Notes under the pieces: generated by a model
Told to the model about the DNA's origin: nothing
Database searches by the model: none
The model's input: the letters and a program-made list of their open reading frames with translations, nothing else
Shown: positions 7,894 through 15,781 of the stretch, in pieces
Layout of the letters: every line of letters begins with the position of its first letter
Position numbering within the stretch: position 1 is the stretch's first letter
Position numbers and translations under genes: made by a program
NCBI GenBank assembly: GCA_963205385.1
Contig: CAUJKE010000012.1
Span: forward strand, 1 to 39,061
DNA from: Planctomycetota bacterium
GTDB lineage: Bacteria > Planctomycetota > Planctomycetia > Pirellulales > Pirellulaceae
Length of the DNA stretch: 39,061 nt
Direction of reading: 5' to 3'

Positions 7894-8679
7894 TTAAGAA
7901 GCGGTTACTTTCTGCGGCGCATCGTGCGCAGGCTCGGCTTCCGCCGGGGGCAATTGCTTTCGCGATGCTTCCAGCGCTTGCTGCCACTGCGTGTTCTGGG
8001 GCGCGAGCTTCACTGCCTCGGTCAGCAGTTCCACGGCCAGCAAGTGATGCTCCCCCTTTTGCTGCGCCAGGCCGAATTCATAATATTTTTCCGCTAACCG
8101 AACTTGCAGCGCCTGCGCGAACGCGTCGGCATCGCTAGCTTTCGCATTCAGTGCGAACTCGAACAGATCCGGCATGAAAATGTAAAGCTCTTGTTGCGCG
8201 AGCTGATGAATGATCGGCCAAAACTTCTTGGCGCCAGCGGGATGCGCTTGCGTCCACTTGAGCCAGACCCGTTCGCCTTCATAGTTTTGCAAGTCGAGAT
8301 AGTCGCACAAAAAGGCGGCGTCTCCCTTCTCGACCGGCGCGTTCCCCCGATAGCCGCGCACCAAGTCCCACCGAGCTTCCTCCGCGGAGGAAGCGGGGAG
8401 CAGTTTCTGGAGTTGGAGGCAGTCGTGCAGATCGCTCTCGACCTTGAACCGTTTGAGCGGCCAGACCTGCACGCCGACGACGGGGAGTTCGTAGTAGTGA
8501 AACGAGCGCCGCTCGAAATCGGTCGGCGAGAATTCCTCGCCGCTGACGCGCCCAAACATCAGCGTCAGGAGGAACACAAAGAATAACCCCAACAACGTCA
8601 AACCGATGCCGAGCAGCCAATTGGCCGCAGGCGTGCGTTGTGCGGCGCCGGTCGAGGGTCGAGAAGTCGTCGTGGCCAT
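7894..8679 (-). CDS. Hypothetical membrane-anchored protein
   Basis: No family recognised. From the ATG at 8679 the 261-residue product has a Thr/Ser/Pro-rich start, one transmembrane segment at about 21-43 (WLLGIGLTLLGLFFVFLL), and then a soluble part rich in Trp, Leu and Gln. The last third (about 190-245) is helical and ends with a TPR-like hairpin (KYYEFGLAQQKGEHHLLAVELLTEAVKLAPQN, cut by the membrane-distal end), which suggests a scaffold role. An ATG at 8724 would add 15 residues. Neither start has a good Shine-Dalgarno; I chose 8679 because it places the membrane segment nearer the N-terminus. It lies downstream of, and co-directional with, the TlpA-like gene across a gap holding a large dyad. 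Confidence 0.6.
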   Translation of the reverse strand: MATTTSRPSTGAAQRTPAANWLLGIGLTLLGLFFVFLLTLMFGRVSGEEFSPTDFERRSFHYYELPVVGVQVWPLKRFKVESDLHDCLQLQKLLPASSAEEARWDLVRGYRGNAPVEKGDAAFLCDYLDLQNYEGERVWLKWTQAHPAGAKKFWPIIHQLAQQELYIFMPDLFEFALNAKASDADAFAQALQVRLAEKYYEFGLAQQKGEHHLLAVELLTEAVKLAPQNTQWQQALEASRKQLPPAEAEPAHDAPQKVTAS

Positions 8680-8752
8680 AGGAAGTGGTGGGTTGGAAAG
8701 TAGCGCGGGAACCCTCCCTTCCATGCTACCAAACGCAGGCCAAGACGTGAAA

Positions 8753-8825
8753 CGACCAACCCGAACGCATCCGCGAGGGAACGCGGAAAAGGGGAAATAC
8801 CTCGCTTACGCATGCGGGTTGGTCG
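8753..8825. repeat. 73-bp nested inverted repeat (dyad)
   Basis: An 11-bp perfect inverted repeat (8753-8763 with 8815-8825) encloses a 6-bp inner pair (8773-8778 with 8800-8805) and a 5-bp pair (8766-8770 with 8812-8816). It fills the gap between two co-directional minus-strand genes. Transcribed from the TlpA-like gene it would form a long hairpin. No clear T-tract follows the outer stem, so it may be a repeat element rather than a simple terminator. Confidence 0.5.
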
Positions 8826-8839
8826 GGGGTTGAACGCCG

Positions 8840-9964
8840 TTATTTGCTGGCTTTCTTGTCGCTCAGCAGTTCTTTTAATAGCCCGCCGATGGCGTTGGCG
8901 TTGGCGTCGCCGCTGCCGACGCGAATCATGCGAACCTTGCCTTCCTGGTCGATCACGACGACGTGCGGAATGCCGCTGACGGCATAATATTCCGCCATGG
9001 CGGAGCCGTCTTGAATCGCGAAGCGATGCTTCAAGTCATGCTCCTCGGCGAACTTGGCGAGCATCTTCTGCTCTTCTTCCGGCGTGACTTCTTCACCAGC
9101 GGGGGCGCGTGCGGCCCGGTTGGCGTCTTCGTCCCACTTGTACTTGTAGTAGTTGGTCAGGCCGATGATCACGAGCCCCTTGTCGCCGTACTCTTCGTTC
9201 CACTCGCGCAAGTGGGGGAACGTCGCGATGCACGGTCCGCACCACACGGCCCAGAAGTCGAGCAGCACCACCTTGCCTTTGAGGTCCGCGTCGGTCAGCG
9301 GAGTGCCATTGACCCAGGCTTCCACGGCCAGCGGCGCGGCTGGTTTACCGACGAGCTCCGCCAAGCGCTTGCCGGAGTCAATCGTCCGCTCGAGCGACGC
9401 GAATTGGCGATTCATCGTCTCGATCAGATTCTTGACGCTCTCTACGGACGTCTTCTCGGAGACGGACGCCAGCGTCTCTTTCACTTTCGCGAGTTTCTCG
9501 CTAGCGGCTGCCGGTTCGGAGCGCGCCAGCGGCGCGATCTCTCCCATCGCCTTTTGAATGTATTGATTGATAACGCTGACGTCGTCGGGATTCTCAGCCA
9601 ACTTCTTTTCGAGTTGTTCGATGGGAATCTGCGCGATTTCCGCCCGCTCGCGGAACGACGCGATGGCCGTGTTGATTCGCGCGACCAGAGCTTTAGCCGC
9701 TTCATCTTCGACCTCGACGCTCGCGACGAACTTTTCCATCTCAGCGAGCTTCGCTAGGGCGGCTTTGGGATTCTGCGAGATTTGCTGAGCGACTTCCATG
9801 AAGTTTTCGCCGGCGTAGGTGTTCCACGTCGCGGCATTATTCGGCTCGGCTTTGACCTTGTCGGCTGCCGATTGCTCAGCGGCAGGCTTCGCATCGTCCT
9901 GAGCCCAGGTCGGCGCCACGCAGACGCCTAGCAAGAGGAACAGCATCAGAAACATTCGGGACAT
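8840..9964 (-). CDS. TlpA-like secreted thioredoxin-fold protein
   Basis: A 374-residue exported protein. A signal peptide (MSRMFLMLFLLLGVCVAPTWAQ) is cleaved around residue 21. A helical, Glu/Lys-rich region (about 30-200) follows, then a TlpA/ResA-type thioredoxin domain from about 205. The redox site is WCGPC (241-245) after VVLLDFWAV, and the cis-proline motif is GIPHVVVID (331-339). An insertion after the first half (NYYKYKWDEDANRAA) is typical of planctomycete TlpA-like proteins. It probably reduces or exchanges disulfides outside the cytoplasm; the substrate is unknown. GGAGAA lies 6 bases before the ATG at 9964. The long helical N-terminal region suggests a partner-binding or spacing role, which is inference. 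Confidence 0.88.
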   Translation of the reverse strand: MSRMFLMLFLLLGVCVAPTWAQDDAKPAAEQSAADKVKAEPNNAATWNTYAGENFMEVAQQISQNPKAALAKLAEMEKFVASVEVEDEAAKALVARINTAIASFRERAEIAQIPIEQLEKKLAENPDDVSVINQYIQKAMGEIAPLARSEPAAASEKLAKVKETLASVSEKTSVESVKNLIETMNRQFASLERTIDSGKRLAELVGKPAAPLAVEAWVNGTPLTDADLKGKVVLLDFWAVWCGPCIATFPHLREWNEEYGDKGLVIIGLTNYYKYKWDEDANRAARAPAGEEVTPEEEQKMLAKFAEEHDLKHRFAIQDGSAMAEYYAVSGIPHVVVIDQEGKVRMIRVGSGDANANAIGGLLKELLSDKKASK

Positions 9965-10201
9965 GATTTTTCTCCGCGGAGATAAGAGGAACTACCGGGC
10001 GCGACACCAACACCTCAAGCACGCCAGCGACTTCGAGAGGGCGCGCTGGTCAGCAAAAAGCATCTGGCCGTATTAGACGCCGCGCGCGAGCGGTTCGCAA
10101 CCAGCACCGCGAAACAATCCTTCGCCTGCGGCCCTCACAGACGAGGGTGCCGGTTGATATTAGAGAAGCTGAGTAGCCTATTACGCTTGGACGCCTTGGC
10201 C

Positions 10202-11278
10202 TCACGGCGAAAACACCGGCAAGTAGTTATTCGGCATTTGCAGAATAATGCAGCCCATCGCGGTGCCGAATTCGCTCCCCGCCTGGTCGTCGGTCCAGGA
10301 GCCGTCGCCCCCTTGCTTCTCCAGGAGCCGGTCGCGAATCGCCGTGTACCAGGTGTTCCAGTAGTTGCCGCCTGCATGCCACATGGCCTGACAGGCGTAG
10401 TAATGGCCATAGAAATAATAGCCGGATTCCGCCCCCTTGCCGGGCAAGTAGTTCATGAGGTACTTGAGCCCCTTGTCGATCGCTTCGCCGTCGTAGATGC
10501 CGGCGCTATAGAGCGAGCAGATGCCGGCCGCGGTGAGTGGGAATGTGCTGCCGCCGCCGCTGGAGAGCGTGTAGCGAAAACCGCCATCGGCGTTTTGGCT
10601 CTTCTTCACATATTCAATGCACTTGTTGCGCGTTTCGTCCGGGACGTTAATGCCTGCGTCGCGCGCGGCGCGGAGGGCCATGATCTGGCAGATGGTGATC
10701 GACAGATCGGCGTCGCTCTTGCGCGGCTCGTAGCGCCAGCCGCCAGCGTCGTTCTGGCACTCGACAATCAACTTCACGCTCTTGCGCAGCGCGTCGCCGA
10801 TGGTGGAGTCGGCATCGAGGCGCGTGGACATCCCATAGGCTTCCGCCAAAAAGAGTGTGGCGAAGCCGTGACCGTACATGTTGTCCCGACTGCCCCCTCC
10901 TGTGCTGACCGAGAGAAAACCGTTCTTGTCTTGATTCGCAACGAGGAAGTCGACGCAGCGATCAACGTTCTTGCCGTAAGGCCCTTGCCCAGGCGGACTG
11001 CCGCCACACATGAACGCCAAACCGCCCAAGCCGCAGACCGCCACGCCGCCGGAATAACCGCTCGTGCCAAAAGCCCCTTTGTCACGCCCCGAGAGAATCT
11101 GCCGCTTGGCCAAGAACGCCAGGCCTTGCTCCACCGCGCGATGCACGGCCGGCGTCATCATGTCGCTCGAATTCTTGCCCTGCGAGTTGTCTTGCGCCCA
11201 CATAGTTCGCGGGAGCATGCCTAAGGCACATGCGCCTGCGGAGAGGGAAAGGAAGTGGCGGCGATCGAAGTGGAGCAT
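10202..11278 (-). CDS. Tat-exported prenyltransferase/squalene oxidase repeat protein
   Basis: A 358-residue protein built from alpha-alpha barrel repeats of the prenyltransferase/squalene-oxidase type. Repeat cores seen in order are GLAFLAKRQ, CVDFLVANQDKNGF, VKLIVECQNDAGGWRY, CIEYVKKSQNADGGF, GLKYLMNYL and LLEKQGGDGSW. The N-terminus has a Tat-like signal, DRRHFLSLSAGACALG, so it is probably exported folded. In squalene-hopene cyclases the acid is a DXDD motif; the matching place here reads DADL (189-192), so cyclase activity is doubtful. I chose the ATG at 11278 because it puts the twin arginine at residues 6-7; an ATG at 11326 would add 16 residues. Such proteins are common in planctomycetes and their role is not known to me. 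Confidence 0.75.
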   Translation of the reverse strand: MLHFDRRHFLSLSAGACALGMLPRTMWAQDNSQGKNSSDMMTPAVHRAVEQGLAFLAKRQILSGRDKGAFGTSGYSGGVAVCGLGGLAFMCGGSPPGQGPYGKNVDRCVDFLVANQDKNGFLSVSTGGGSRDNMYGHGFATLFLAEAYGMSTRLDADSTIGDALRKSVKLIVECQNDAGGWRYEPRKSDADLSITICQIMALRAARDAGINVPDETRNKCIEYVKKSQNADGGFRYTLSSGGGSTFPLTAAGICSLYSAGIYDGEAIDKGLKYLMNYLPGKGAESGYYFYGHYYACQAMWHAGGNYWNTWYTAIRDRLLEKQGGDGSWTDDQAGSEFGTAMGCIILQMPNNYLPVFSP

Positions 11279-11384
11279 GGGGCTATTCTTCGGTGGGAGC
11301 AAAATGATTCGGATCGAACGCTTCATTATGCGCGATCCGTGCGCTATCAGGCCAGTGTTTTGTGTCGCGAATGCGGGTCATAGT

Positions 11385-11870
11385 TCAATCTTCCACCACC
11401 ACAAGGCTATGCGGCGCCTCGCAACGGACCGTCATCACCGGACAGGGGGACGTCCGAACCACCCTTTCCGTCACGCTCCCGACGAACACGTGCTCCAGCC
11501 CGCTGCGGCCGAATGTTCCCATCACCACCAGGTCGATCTGATTCTGGCGGGCATAACGGACGATTTCATCCGCCGGGCGACCATGCAGATGGACGCGCTG
11601 AACGTCCAAATCGCTCCACTGCGGTTGGCTGGCGAGCTGGGCCAGGTACTCGGTAGCGCCTTGTTCGAGCGATTGCAGAAAAGCTTGCACCGAAGTTCCT
11701 TGATGGGTGAGGTCGGGATGACGCAGCTTCTCGTGAATGTCTTGCACCACGTGCAGCAAATGCAACTGCGCCCCATTCTGTCGCGCGAGCGCCGCCCCAT
11801 ACTGCACCGCCAAATCAGCGCACGCGCTGAAGTCCGTCGGCACACAAAGGCGTTTAATCACCAGGTTCAC
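11385..11870 (-). CDS. Universal stress protein (UspA family)
   Basis: About 161 residues with the Usp alpha/beta fold. The N-terminal strand and loop IKRLCVPTDFSACADLAV match the nucleotide-binding start of Usp proteins. The C-terminal ATP-binding motif G-x2-G-x9-G-S is complete (GTFGRSGLEHVFVGS), followed by TERVVRTSPCPVMTVR. It is therefore likely an ATP-binding Usp of the MJ0577 type. I chose the GTG at 11870 because GAGGG lies 7 bases upstream and it starts just before the conserved strand. A longer reading from a TTG at 11906 has no support. Usp proteins help cells survive stress; the trigger is not visible here. Confidence 0.88.
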   Translation of the reverse strand: MNLVIKRLCVPTDFSACADLAVQYGAALARQNGAQLHLLHVVQDIHEKLRHPDLTHQGTSVQAFLQSLEQGATEYLAQLASQPQWSDLDVQRVHLHGRPADEIVRYARQNQIDLVVMGTFGRSGLEHVFVGSVTERVVRTSPCPVMTVRCEAPHSLVVVED

Positions 11871-11980
11871 AAGGCAGCCCTCGGGACGCGCGGCAGGGAA
11901 ATCCAAACTTCCATTCTATATTATTCGCAGCCAGCAGGCGCGAGTCAAAGCGTTCCGTCGGCGGCGCGGGCGGCCCCTGC

Positions 11981-12103
11981 CTAGCGCTCGTCGGGCGGAC
12001 CGGCCGTAATAAGACGCACGAACATCACCGTCCCATCCTGTTCGCGCGGATCGTGAAGAAACTCCACCGGCGCCGTGCGCCGATTTTCAGCCAAGAGTTT
12101 CAT
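11981..12103 (-). CDS. Possible 40-residue small protein
   Basis: An ATG at 12101-12103 opens a 40-codon frame ending with TAG at 11981-11983. It reads MKLLAENRRTAPVEFLHDPR in its first half and ends VRLITAGPPDER. A stop codon lies directly before the ATG, so the frame is complete as written. Codon choice looks like that of the neighbouring genes. No family is recognised and the Shine-Dalgarno is weak. It lies between the uspA-type gene and the VOC gene, on the same strand as both, so it could belong to that transcript. It may equally be chance. Confidence 0.3.
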   Translation of the reverse strand: MKLLAENRRTAPVEFLHDPREQDGTVMFVRLITAGPPDER

Positions 12104-12182
12104 TCACGATCCGCACCAGGCGGTTGGGTCCAGAAAGCGACGCGGGGCAAGTCCTGGCGCTAGAATCCACAAAGCCAAGAAG

Positions 12183-12596
12183 TTATTTACCGGACGCCCC
12201 TTCGCCGACAAAGTTGAGCTGCCAGGAAACGCCGAACCGGTCGTTTAGCCAGCCGAAGCGCTCACTGAATCCGTAGTTGCCGAGCGGCATGAGAATTTGG
12301 CCGTCTGCAGCGAGGGTCGCAAAGGCCTGGTCCAGTTCGTCTGGGGAACGGCATTCGACGAAGATCGAGGATGACGGCGTGAACGTGAAGTTGTGTTTGA
12401 TGGGGCTGTCTGAGCACATGAATTCGCGGCCACATAGCGTGAACGTGGCGACTTTGATCGTGCCGGCGGGGCCCGGTTCCCCTTCGCCATAGCGCTCCGC
12501 GTGGACAACGCGAGAATCCGGGAAGGTTGCGACATAGAGATCCATGGCCGCCTGCGCGTCCCCCTGGAACATGAGAAATGGTTTAGCGGTGGCCAT
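12183..12596 (-). CDS. PhnB-like VOC family protein
   Basis: A 137-residue protein of the vicinal oxygen chelate fold, PhnB / '3-demethylubiquinone-9 3-methyltransferase' Pfam type. Hallmarks are KPFLMFQGDAQAAMDLYVATFP at the start (shown here only as a motif), SRVVHAERYGEGEPGPAG, the strand FTLCGREFMCSD, and NYGFSERFGWLNDRFGVSWQL near the end. The Pfam name is misleading; these proteins are not proven methyltransferases and this one's substrate is unknown. I chose the ATG at 12596 because AGGAG lies 7 bases upstream. A reading from 12623 would add nine residues. Confidence 0.85.
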   Translation of the reverse strand: MATAKPFLMFQGDAQAAMDLYVATFPDSRVVHAERYGEGEPGPAGTIKVATFTLCGREFMCSDSPIKHNFTFTPSSSIFVECRSPDELDQAFATLAADGQILMPLGNYGFSERFGWLNDRFGVSWQLNFVGEGASGK

Positions 12597-12681
12597 CAAA
12601 GTGCTCCTGATTGGGATTGTCATCTCGACTCACAAGCCGAAGAAGTTTGGAACGGGATAAATGAAGACGCGTAGGGCGGAT

Positions 12682-12750
12682 TGCCTTCGTTTTGAATTTT
12701 GGATTTCCGTCATTTGGATTTGTTTCGGATTTCGAGATTCGAATTTCCCG
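12682..12750 (-). repeat. AT-rich dispersed repeat, copy 1
   Basis: AT-rich stretch in a GC-rich genome, made of short TTTCGGATTTCGA-like words. Its core at 12718-12741, read on the minus strand, matches 27483-27506 on the plus strand at 23 of 24 positions. The translated frames of both copies contain NPKQI, a chance effect of the shared DNA. The edges are approximate. It lies in a 259-bp gap between the divergent VOC and lipoprotein genes. Confidence 0.65.
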
Positions 12751-12855
12751 CAACTCAGCGCAGGCGCCGCGCGCGACTCCCGGGGAAATCGCATAGAATC
12801 AAGACCCCAGCGGTGATTCGTAGTCTCTCCACGATTCTTAAGAAGCGGTAATACG

Positions 12856-13032
12856 ATGTTGCGTCTTTCTTCCCTGCGACGCAGGTTAGGCGGTGCGTGT
12901 CTGGTGGCCATACTTGCAGTTAGCGGCTGCGGCCGAGTTGATAACTCGGCCGTCGCGCCGGAGCATCCGGTGCCGCCGCCGGCGCAGCAACCGAAACAGG
13001 CGAAAGCGACTAGCAGCGCGGAGTTGCCGTAA
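12856..13032 (+). CDS. Very small lipoprotein
   Basis: A 58-residue frame with a clear lipoprotein signal: basic start (MLRLSSLRRRL), hydrophobic core (GGACLVAILAV), and lipobox LAVSGC with the acylated Cys at 25. The mature part is only about 34 residues and is Pro/Ala/Gln-rich (APEHPVPPPAQQPKQAK). Such small lipoproteins are often missed in annotation. The ATG at 12856 has only a weak AGAAG-like Shine-Dalgarno. A strong terminator follows 20 bases after the stop, which supports a real transcript. Function unknown. Confidence 0.65.
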   Translation: MLRLSSLRRRLGGACLVAILAVSGCGRVDNSAVAPEHPVPPPAQQPKQAKATSSAELP

Positions 13033-13050
13033 GTCTCCAGCCGCCAGACG

Positions 13051-13086
13051 AAAAAACGCCTGCGAGCGCGAACTCACAGGCGTTTT
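13051..13086. terminator. Bidirectional intrinsic terminator
   Basis: A perfect 10-bp stem (13053-13062 with 13077-13086) with a 14-base loop. The A-run at 13051-13056 gives a U-tract for minus-strand transcripts, and TTTT at 13083-13086 gives a short one for plus-strand transcripts. It lies between the convergent lipoprotein and peroxiredoxin genes, where a two-way terminator is expected. Confidence 0.85.
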
Positions 13087-13153
13087 GGTGGGGGCTGATC
13101 GTGTCGCCGCGTGAGTGCGTTCCGACCACGCCGACGCGCCGGGAGTGCGCCTG

Positions 13154-13747
13154 CTACTTCGCGTACTCGGCGGCGAAGAATTCCTTGCTGTTCTTGGGGT
13201 CGGCCTTGATCGTGCGGGCGCCTTCTTTCCAGTTGGCGGGGCAGACTTCACCGTGCTTCTCGAAGTATTGCAAGGCTTGCACCATGCGGAGGGCTTCGTC
13301 GACGCTGCGGCCCAGCGGCAAGTCGTTGACGACCTGGTGACGGACCACGCCTTCTTTGTCCATCAGGAACAAGCCGCGTAGGGCAACGCCGCCGGGCAGC
13401 AGGACGCCAAAGCTGCGGGCGATTTCTTTGTTTAAGTCGGCCACGAGCGGGAACTGAATATCGCCCAGTCCGCCTTGGTTGCGCGGGGTGTTGCGCCAGG
13501 CGAGGTGCGAGAAGTGGCTATCGATCGAGCAGCCCAGCAACTGCACGCCGAGCTTCTCGAATTCCGCCGCGCGGTCGCTGAACGCGATGATTTCCGTCGG
13601 GCAAACGAACGTGAAGTCGAGCGGATAGAAGAACAAAATGACGTGCTTGCCTCGGTAGTCGGCCAAGCTCACTTGCTTGAAGGAACCATCCGGCATGACC
13701 GCTTGAGCTTTGAAATCGGGGGCTTGCTGTTGCACGAGAACGTTCAT
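13154..13747 (-). CDS. 2-Cys peroxiredoxin (AhpC/TSA family)
   Basis: Reduces hydrogen peroxide and organic peroxides through a cysteine pair. The 197 residues contain the peroxidatic site [14 protein letters not shown] with Cys49, the supporting Thr and Arg context ([10 protein letters not shown]), and the resolving Cys169 in GEVCPANW. This is the typical 2-Cys (Prx1/AhpC) class. AGAGGT lies 4 bases before the ATG at 13747, and [12 protein letters not shown] starts at the usual place for the family. Its electron donor (AhpF or thioredoxin) is not encoded beside it. Confidence 0.95.
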   Translation of the reverse strand: MNVLVQQQAPDFKAQAVMPDGSFKQVSLADYRGKHVILFFYPLDFTFVCPTEIIAFSDRAAEFEKLGVQLLGCSIDSHFSHLAWRNTPRNQGGLGDIQFPLVADLNKEIARSFGVLLPGGVALRGLFLMDKEGVVRHQVVNDLPLGRSVDEALRMVQALQYFEKHGEVCPANWKEGARTIKADPKNSKEFFAAEYAK

Positions 13748-13852
13748 CGTTACCTCTTGAGGTTGAAGTCCAAGAAATCGCCAATTACCCCGCCATTAGA
13801 AGCCAAAGGCAACACAGGACAAGGGGTGCGGCGGCTATGGATGGCATTGGTG

Positions 13853-13942
13853 CTGCCTATGGAACTCGCCGTTGCCATAGGCAGAACAGGTTTCCAGCCT
13901 GTCGGCCATGTCGCCCGGAATAGGCCGAAAGCCGACCCTACT
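13853..13942. repeat. REP-like intergenic repeat element
   Basis: A palindromic segment next to the LssY_C gene. It has a perfect 10-bp inverted repeat (13853-13862 with 13875-13884), then a 5-bp pair (13886-13890 with 13898-13902), then an AGGCCGAAAGCCGACCCTA block. Translated frames read TGFQPV and TGWKPVLP, strings that I recall as frequent over-predicted peptides in planctomycete genomes. That recollection suggests a dispersed repeat family. It reaches the stop codon of the LssY_C gene at 13938-13940. Confidence 0.55.
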
Positions 13943-14687
13943 TTGCCTTGATCTCGCCCACCCAGAGCGCGCCGTCGGTGTGCCACTCGTCGCCGCCGCC
14001 ATTTTTCCCTGCCAGCGTCGTATGGAAGTCGGGAATCTTGAACATGTCGGACAGCTCGTGGGTTGCTTCCAGATCGGCGAACAGGCGATCGCGCTCCGTG
14101 TCGACGTCGCCTGCAATGTGATGGGTGATCTGTCCGGTGGTGTGGCTCAGGCCAACCCGCTTGTCGTACGAGGCCGAGCCGATCCAGATGGTGCGGCCGT
14201 CCTTGTATTTCTTCGGCGTCTTCCAAAACCGCACATGGTTGCGCTGCCGCGGATCATCACCCACCGGCTGCTCGAACGCCAAATCCTCCTTGCGGCCAAA
14301 GAGGAGCAGCGTGCTGACTGGTGCTTCGTCGTAGGGGCGTTTCAGCACCGTGTCGGCGGCAATTTTCAGGTCGCTGCGCAGGCCAAGCGGATTGGCCGGA
14401 TACCACTTGGCGGCGGCCATGATCGCCTGGACCTCGTCCTCGCTGCCAATGAGCGCCACGTTGAGCGGGTCGCCGGGATGGCCGTCGCCGGTCTCGGTAA
14501 TGCGCGGATTGGCGTCGAAGCTGGGATGGTGCTTAGCGTAGCCCTGCCAATACTTTGGCAGCAGTACATACGCGACCATGACGTAAATCAGCACCGCCGC
14601 GGCGATTCCCACGCCAACCCGCTGGAGCCCACTGACTCGTCTCTGGGAAACATTCGAAACCGACGATTTCGCCGCATCTGAATCCAT
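13938..14687 (-). CDS. Membrane-anchored LssY_C domain protein
   Basis: A 249-residue protein with one transmembrane segment (about 24-43, VGVGIAAAVLIYVMVAYVLL) followed by an extracytoplasmic LssY C-terminal domain. The domain runs from DPLNVALIGSEDEVQ through WYPANPLGL, PVSTLLLFGR, RNHVRFW and DGRTIWIGSASYD to TERDRLFADL. LssY_C is found alone or fused to PAP2 and DedA-type membrane proteins; its activity is not established. I chose the ATG at 14687 because GAGGAAG lies just upstream; an ATG at 14705 would add six residues. The stop codon lies at the edge of a repeat element, so the last residues could have been altered by its insertion. Confidence 0.78.
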   Translation of the reverse strand: MDSDAAKSSVSNVSQRRVSGLQRVGVGIAAAVLIYVMVAYVLLPKYWQGYAKHHPSFDANPRITETGDGHPGDPLNVALIGSEDEVQAIMAAAKWYPANPLGLRSDLKIAADTVLKRPYDEAPVSTLLLFGRKEDLAFEQPVGDDPRQRNHVRFWKTPKKYKDGRTIWIGSASYDKRVGLSHTTGQITHHIAGDVDTERDRLFADLEATHELSDMFKIPDFHTTLAGKNGGGDEWHTDGALWVGEIKAK

Positions 14688-14878
14688 CACCGCTTCCTCC
14701 CACATCGGTCATTGCCGCGCCAGCGAACCACCTTGCCACAACATACCTGAAAAATCGGCCGTTGACTGCTGAAGACCAGGTTCATCATTGTGGCTGAAGT
14801 TGACCAACGGAAGTGCCTCGAGTGCGCGCCGCCGAGGGGCGAACTGAGCTCGACGCCACCCACCGTCGCCACTATTCA

Positions 14879-14907
14879 TTGCTTGTCAATCGCGAATCCC
14901 CTAAACT
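14879..14907 (+). promoter_or_regulatory. Possible sigma70-type promoter of the glycine-rich protein gene
   Basis: TTGCTT at 14879-14884 and TAAACT at 14902-14907 are separated by 17 bases and lie 40 bp before the ATG at 14948. Both boxes are imperfect, so this is a weak match. Confidence 0.3.
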
Positions 14908-14947
14908 CAACTGTGGGGCGGCGACTCTCCAATCAGGAGGTAAGGTC

Positions 14948-15781
14948 ATGTCGAGATTTCATGGTTTCGCGGCGGCGCTTGGCCTGGTTGCTAGTGCGCT
15001 CGCATTTCCTAGCGCGGCTCAGGCGCAATACTCGTCCGTGACCGGGCCGCTGAATAATGTCGGCAGCAGCTACTACGAGCAGATCGGGCTCGGCTTCGGC
15101 GGCAATATTGGCAACCACGCGTTCTTCAACAACGGCGGCGCTGGCGGCGCCTGGCCGGGGTTTGGCGGCGGCGCACCCGGCGGCGGCGCGAATTTCGGCT
15201 GGGGCATTCAAGGCAGCGGCGTAAACCTCAACTTCGGCCTTCACGCGGATAGCGGCTCGGATCGTTCGATCTCCTCGGTCTCTCCCTCGGTGACGATTCC
15301 CAACGGCGGCACGGGGGGATTCTTCAGCGGCTCGCAACGCCCGTTCGTCACGGGGCTGGTTCCCGTCGTCGGTTCGTTTTCGCCCGGCGTGGGTTACACG
15401 ATGGCGCCGCCGCGGACGACCAGCCCGCTCGTTGAACGCTTAGTGCGGTTGCAGGATGAAATCGCCGTGGCCGCACGTAACAAGCGTCCCGGGTCCGCAA
15501 CTTCCGAAGATGACGCGCCAAGCGCCCCGCTTCGCCCCGCGAGCAGCGCGGAGCATGGCGATTTGAGTCTCTCGGCCATTCGGGCGCAACAGGCTAACGT
15601 TGTCGATGCTGAAGCGGCGGAACTCGCAGGGCACTTGGAAGCGGCGCGCTTGCGCGAAGAGGCCGGCGAGTACGGTCAGGCGCTCATCGACTATGGCCGC
15701 GCGGCCGCGCGCGCCGAAGGCCCGTTGCGCGAAGAGTTGCGGATCAAGATGCGCGAACTGCGAGCCCAAATGAAGAAGTAA
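14948..15781 (+). CDS. Secreted glycine/asparagine-rich protein
   Basis: A 277-residue exported protein of no recognised family. The signal peptide is MSRFHGFAAALGLVASALAF with a likely cut after AQA (about residue 25). Residues 30-150 are rich in Gly, Asn, Ser and aromatic residues (NNGGAGGAWPGFGGGAPG), like an extended or beta-rich wall protein. The C-terminal third is helical and charged (AAELAGHLEAARLREEAGEYGQ..., ending MRELRAQMKK), with a TPR-like look. AGGAGGT lies 6 bases before the ATG at 14948, which decides the start. The stop codon abuts the stop of the convergent gene with no base between. Confidence 0.75.
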   Translation: MSRFHGFAAALGLVASALAFPSAAQAQYSSVTGPLNNVGSSYYEQIGLGFGGNIGNHAFFNNGGAGGAWPGFGGGAPGGGANFGWGIQGSGVNLNFGLHADSGSDRSISSVSPSVTIPNGGTGGFFSGSQRPFVTGLVPVVGSFSPGVGYTMAPPRTTSPLVERLVRLQDEIAVAARNKRPGSATSEDDAPSAPLRPASSAEHGDLSLSAIRAQQANVVDAEAAELAGHLEAARLREEAGEYGQALIDYGRAAARAEGPLREELRIKMRELRAQMKK

